Below are positions 30,095-30,628 of a stretch of 30,628 nt of DNA, piece by piece. Within the stretch, counting starts at the first letter, position 1, and every line of letters starts with the position of its first letter. The notes below the pieces were generated by a model, which ran no database searches, was not told where the DNA came from, and saw nothing but the letters and a program-made list of their open reading frames with translations. Origin of the DNA: JBARRS01 sp049644345 (GTDB lineage: Bacteria > Actinomycetota > Thermoleophilia > Gaiellales > Gaiellaceae); NCBI GenBank assembly GCA_049644345.1, contig JBARRS010000107.1, forward strand, positions 1 to 30,628, given 5' to 3'. A program made the position numbers and the translations under genes.

Positions 30095-30186
30095 GGAGAA
30101 GTGGCCGAGTGGCTGAAGGCGGCGCCCTGCTAAGGCGTTAGGTGGGGAGAATCCCTGCCTCGAGGGTTCGAATCCCTCCTTCTCCG
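30095..30186 (+). tRNA. tRNA-Ser (anticodon GCT)
   Basis: A 92-nt class II tRNA. Acceptor GGAGAAG/CTTCTCC with discriminator G. Anticodon stem GCGCC/GGCGT with loop CTGCTAA, anticodon GCT. There is a long variable arm, and the T arm is GAGGG-TTCGAAT-CCCTC. CCA is not encoded. Confidence 0.97.
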
Positions 30187-30191
30187 CTCAG

Positions 30192-30218
30192 CGCGGGGGA
30201 AACCATGTTTCCCCCGCG
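30192..30218 (+). terminator. Strong terminator hairpin after tRNA-Ser(GCU)
   Basis: CGCGGGGGAAAC (30192-30203), loop CAT, then GTTTCCCCCGCG (30207-30218): a perfect 12-bp stem. A pyrimidine-rich CTTCTTCTTT tract follows shortly afterwards. Confidence 0.72.
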
Positions 30219-30268
30219 AGCCCCCTTCTTCTTTCGAAGCGGCGAGACAGCCGAACTCTCGCCTCCCC

Positions 30269-30283
30269 GCCGGCAAAGCCGGC
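30269..30283. repeat. REP-like hairpin GCCGGC-AAA-GCCGGC
   Basis: The exact reverse complement of the element at 2410-2424. It lies between two serine tRNA genes. Confidence 0.45.
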
Positions 30284-30316
30284 CTCCGGCGGCAACCGGC
30301 GGCGCCGCCACACCGC

Positions 30317-30322
30317 TAGTCT
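30317..30322 (+). promoter_or_regulatory. -10 box (TAGTCT) of tRNA-Ser(CGA)
   Basis: TAGTCT ends 11 nt before the tRNA 5' end, the same spacing as for the other serine tRNA. Confidence 0.42.
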
Positions 30323-30333
30323 TGTGTTCCCTC

Positions 30334-30422
30334 GGAGGGGTGGCAGAGCGGTCGAATGCGGCGGTCTCGAAAACCGTTTCGGGCCTGTGGGTCCGACGAG
30401 GGTTCAAATCCCTCCCCCTCCG
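30334..30422 (+). tRNA. tRNA-Ser (anticodon CGA)
   Basis: An 89-nt class II tRNA. Acceptor GGAGGGG/CCCCTCC with discriminator G. Anticodon stem GCGGT/ACCGT (one G-U pair) with loop CTCGAAA, anticodon CGA. There is a long variable arm, and the T arm is GAGGG-TTCAAAT-CCCTC. A T5 run at 30426-30430 right after it may help termination. Confidence 0.96.
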
Positions 30423-30628
30423 CTCTTTTTGCGCGGTTTCCCGCAGCCAGCGGGTTCCGCTGCTCGCCTGCAATCCATGCTCTCGGCGTCTCGCCGGTTG
30501 CACAGGTGATCGCTTGGCCGCCTGTGGCGGGGCAAGGGCGGCGCTTCTCGATCGCAAATCAATCGCAAAACGCAGAGACCGCTTTGGCTTCATCGTTTTG
30601 AGGACTTCCAACCTCGCCGCTTCAGAGC
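30423..30628. other. Non-coding tail of the window
   Basis: No credible gene. A weak stem around CCCGC-AGCCA-GCGGG lies at about 30440-30455. A short direct repeat ATCGCAAA occurs at 30551-30558 and 30562-30569 (11-nt period), in DNA visibly richer in A/T than its surroundings. Open frames across it run through the tRNA genes and are not coding. Confidence 0.4.

Noticed and set aside
30138..30611. 157-codon minus-strand open frame
   Set aside because: It crosses two tRNA genes in antisense, so it is not a gene.
30423..30628. tRNA-associated integration (att) site
   Set aside because: ATCGCAAA is repeated, but no copy of the tRNA 3' end and no integrase is seen before the window ends.

Overview
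The window looks like a chromosomal segment of a high-GC actinobacterium. Several features point towards the class Thermoleophilia (Gaiellales/Solirubrobacterales): the PspA-PspAA and HtpX-PspAB pairings, an actinobacterial-style split LigD, a lipoprotein cytochrome c, and many GTG/TTG starts with little leader sequence. This placement is inference from gene content, not from a marker phylogeny. There is no prophage, transposase or CRISPR array. It reads as ordinary core and housekeeping chromosome with some unusual architectures.

Layout. 1-2000: the 3' end of a truncated gene, a GYD-domain protein and a membrane-anchored YVTN beta-propeller. 2000-2600: a gene-poor stretch with palindromes and tRNA-Ala(CGC). 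2600-4210: a tightly coupled minus-strand operon (metallo-beta-lactamase-fold hydrolase, O-methyltransferase, GST-N/thioredoxin-fold protein). 4250-7700: an envelope-stress block, with pspA-pspAA on plus and htpX-pspAB on minus flanking a secreted esterase. 7750-10190: lipoprotein cytochrome c, serS, a secreted protein and tRNA-Ser(UGA). 10310-18280: envelope biogenesis. This part holds an unusual 1041-residue protein joining a GT51 glycosyltransferase, a degenerate transpeptidase and an S13 (PBP4-like) peptidase. It also holds a cupredoxin, a PAP2 phosphatase/phosphotransferase, a GT-C glycosyltransferase, a membrane-tethered DnaJ and a proline-rich protein. 18300-25330: a GAF-GGDEF-GAF-GAF-HD-GYP cyclic-di-GMP enzyme, two unknown proteins, a flavin reductase overlapping a HAD phosphatase, and FabF with a small upstream gene. 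25340-28870: an ATP-dependent DNA ligase and a LigD-type polymerase in separate genes on opposite strands, with a PadR regulator and an orphan OppB-type permease between them. 28950-30628: a multi-pass membrane protein and two serine tRNAs, GCU and CGA.

The most unusual observations are as follows. (a) The GT51/S13 fusion lacks the SxxK and KTG motifs in its central transpeptidase remnant but keeps SxxK and KTG in its S13 domain. (b) A C-terminal two-helix membrane module of about 60 residues is shared between that fusion and the proline-rich protein 4.3 kb away, with one 26-nt stretch differing at a single base. Together these suggest a small, possibly undescribed envelope system. Other structure includes a hairpin containing the stop codons of both convergent neighbours (5260-5282), a palindrome spanning the padR start codon, a spaced 30-nt direct repeat in front of the flavin reductase, and a probable CTG start for pspAB.
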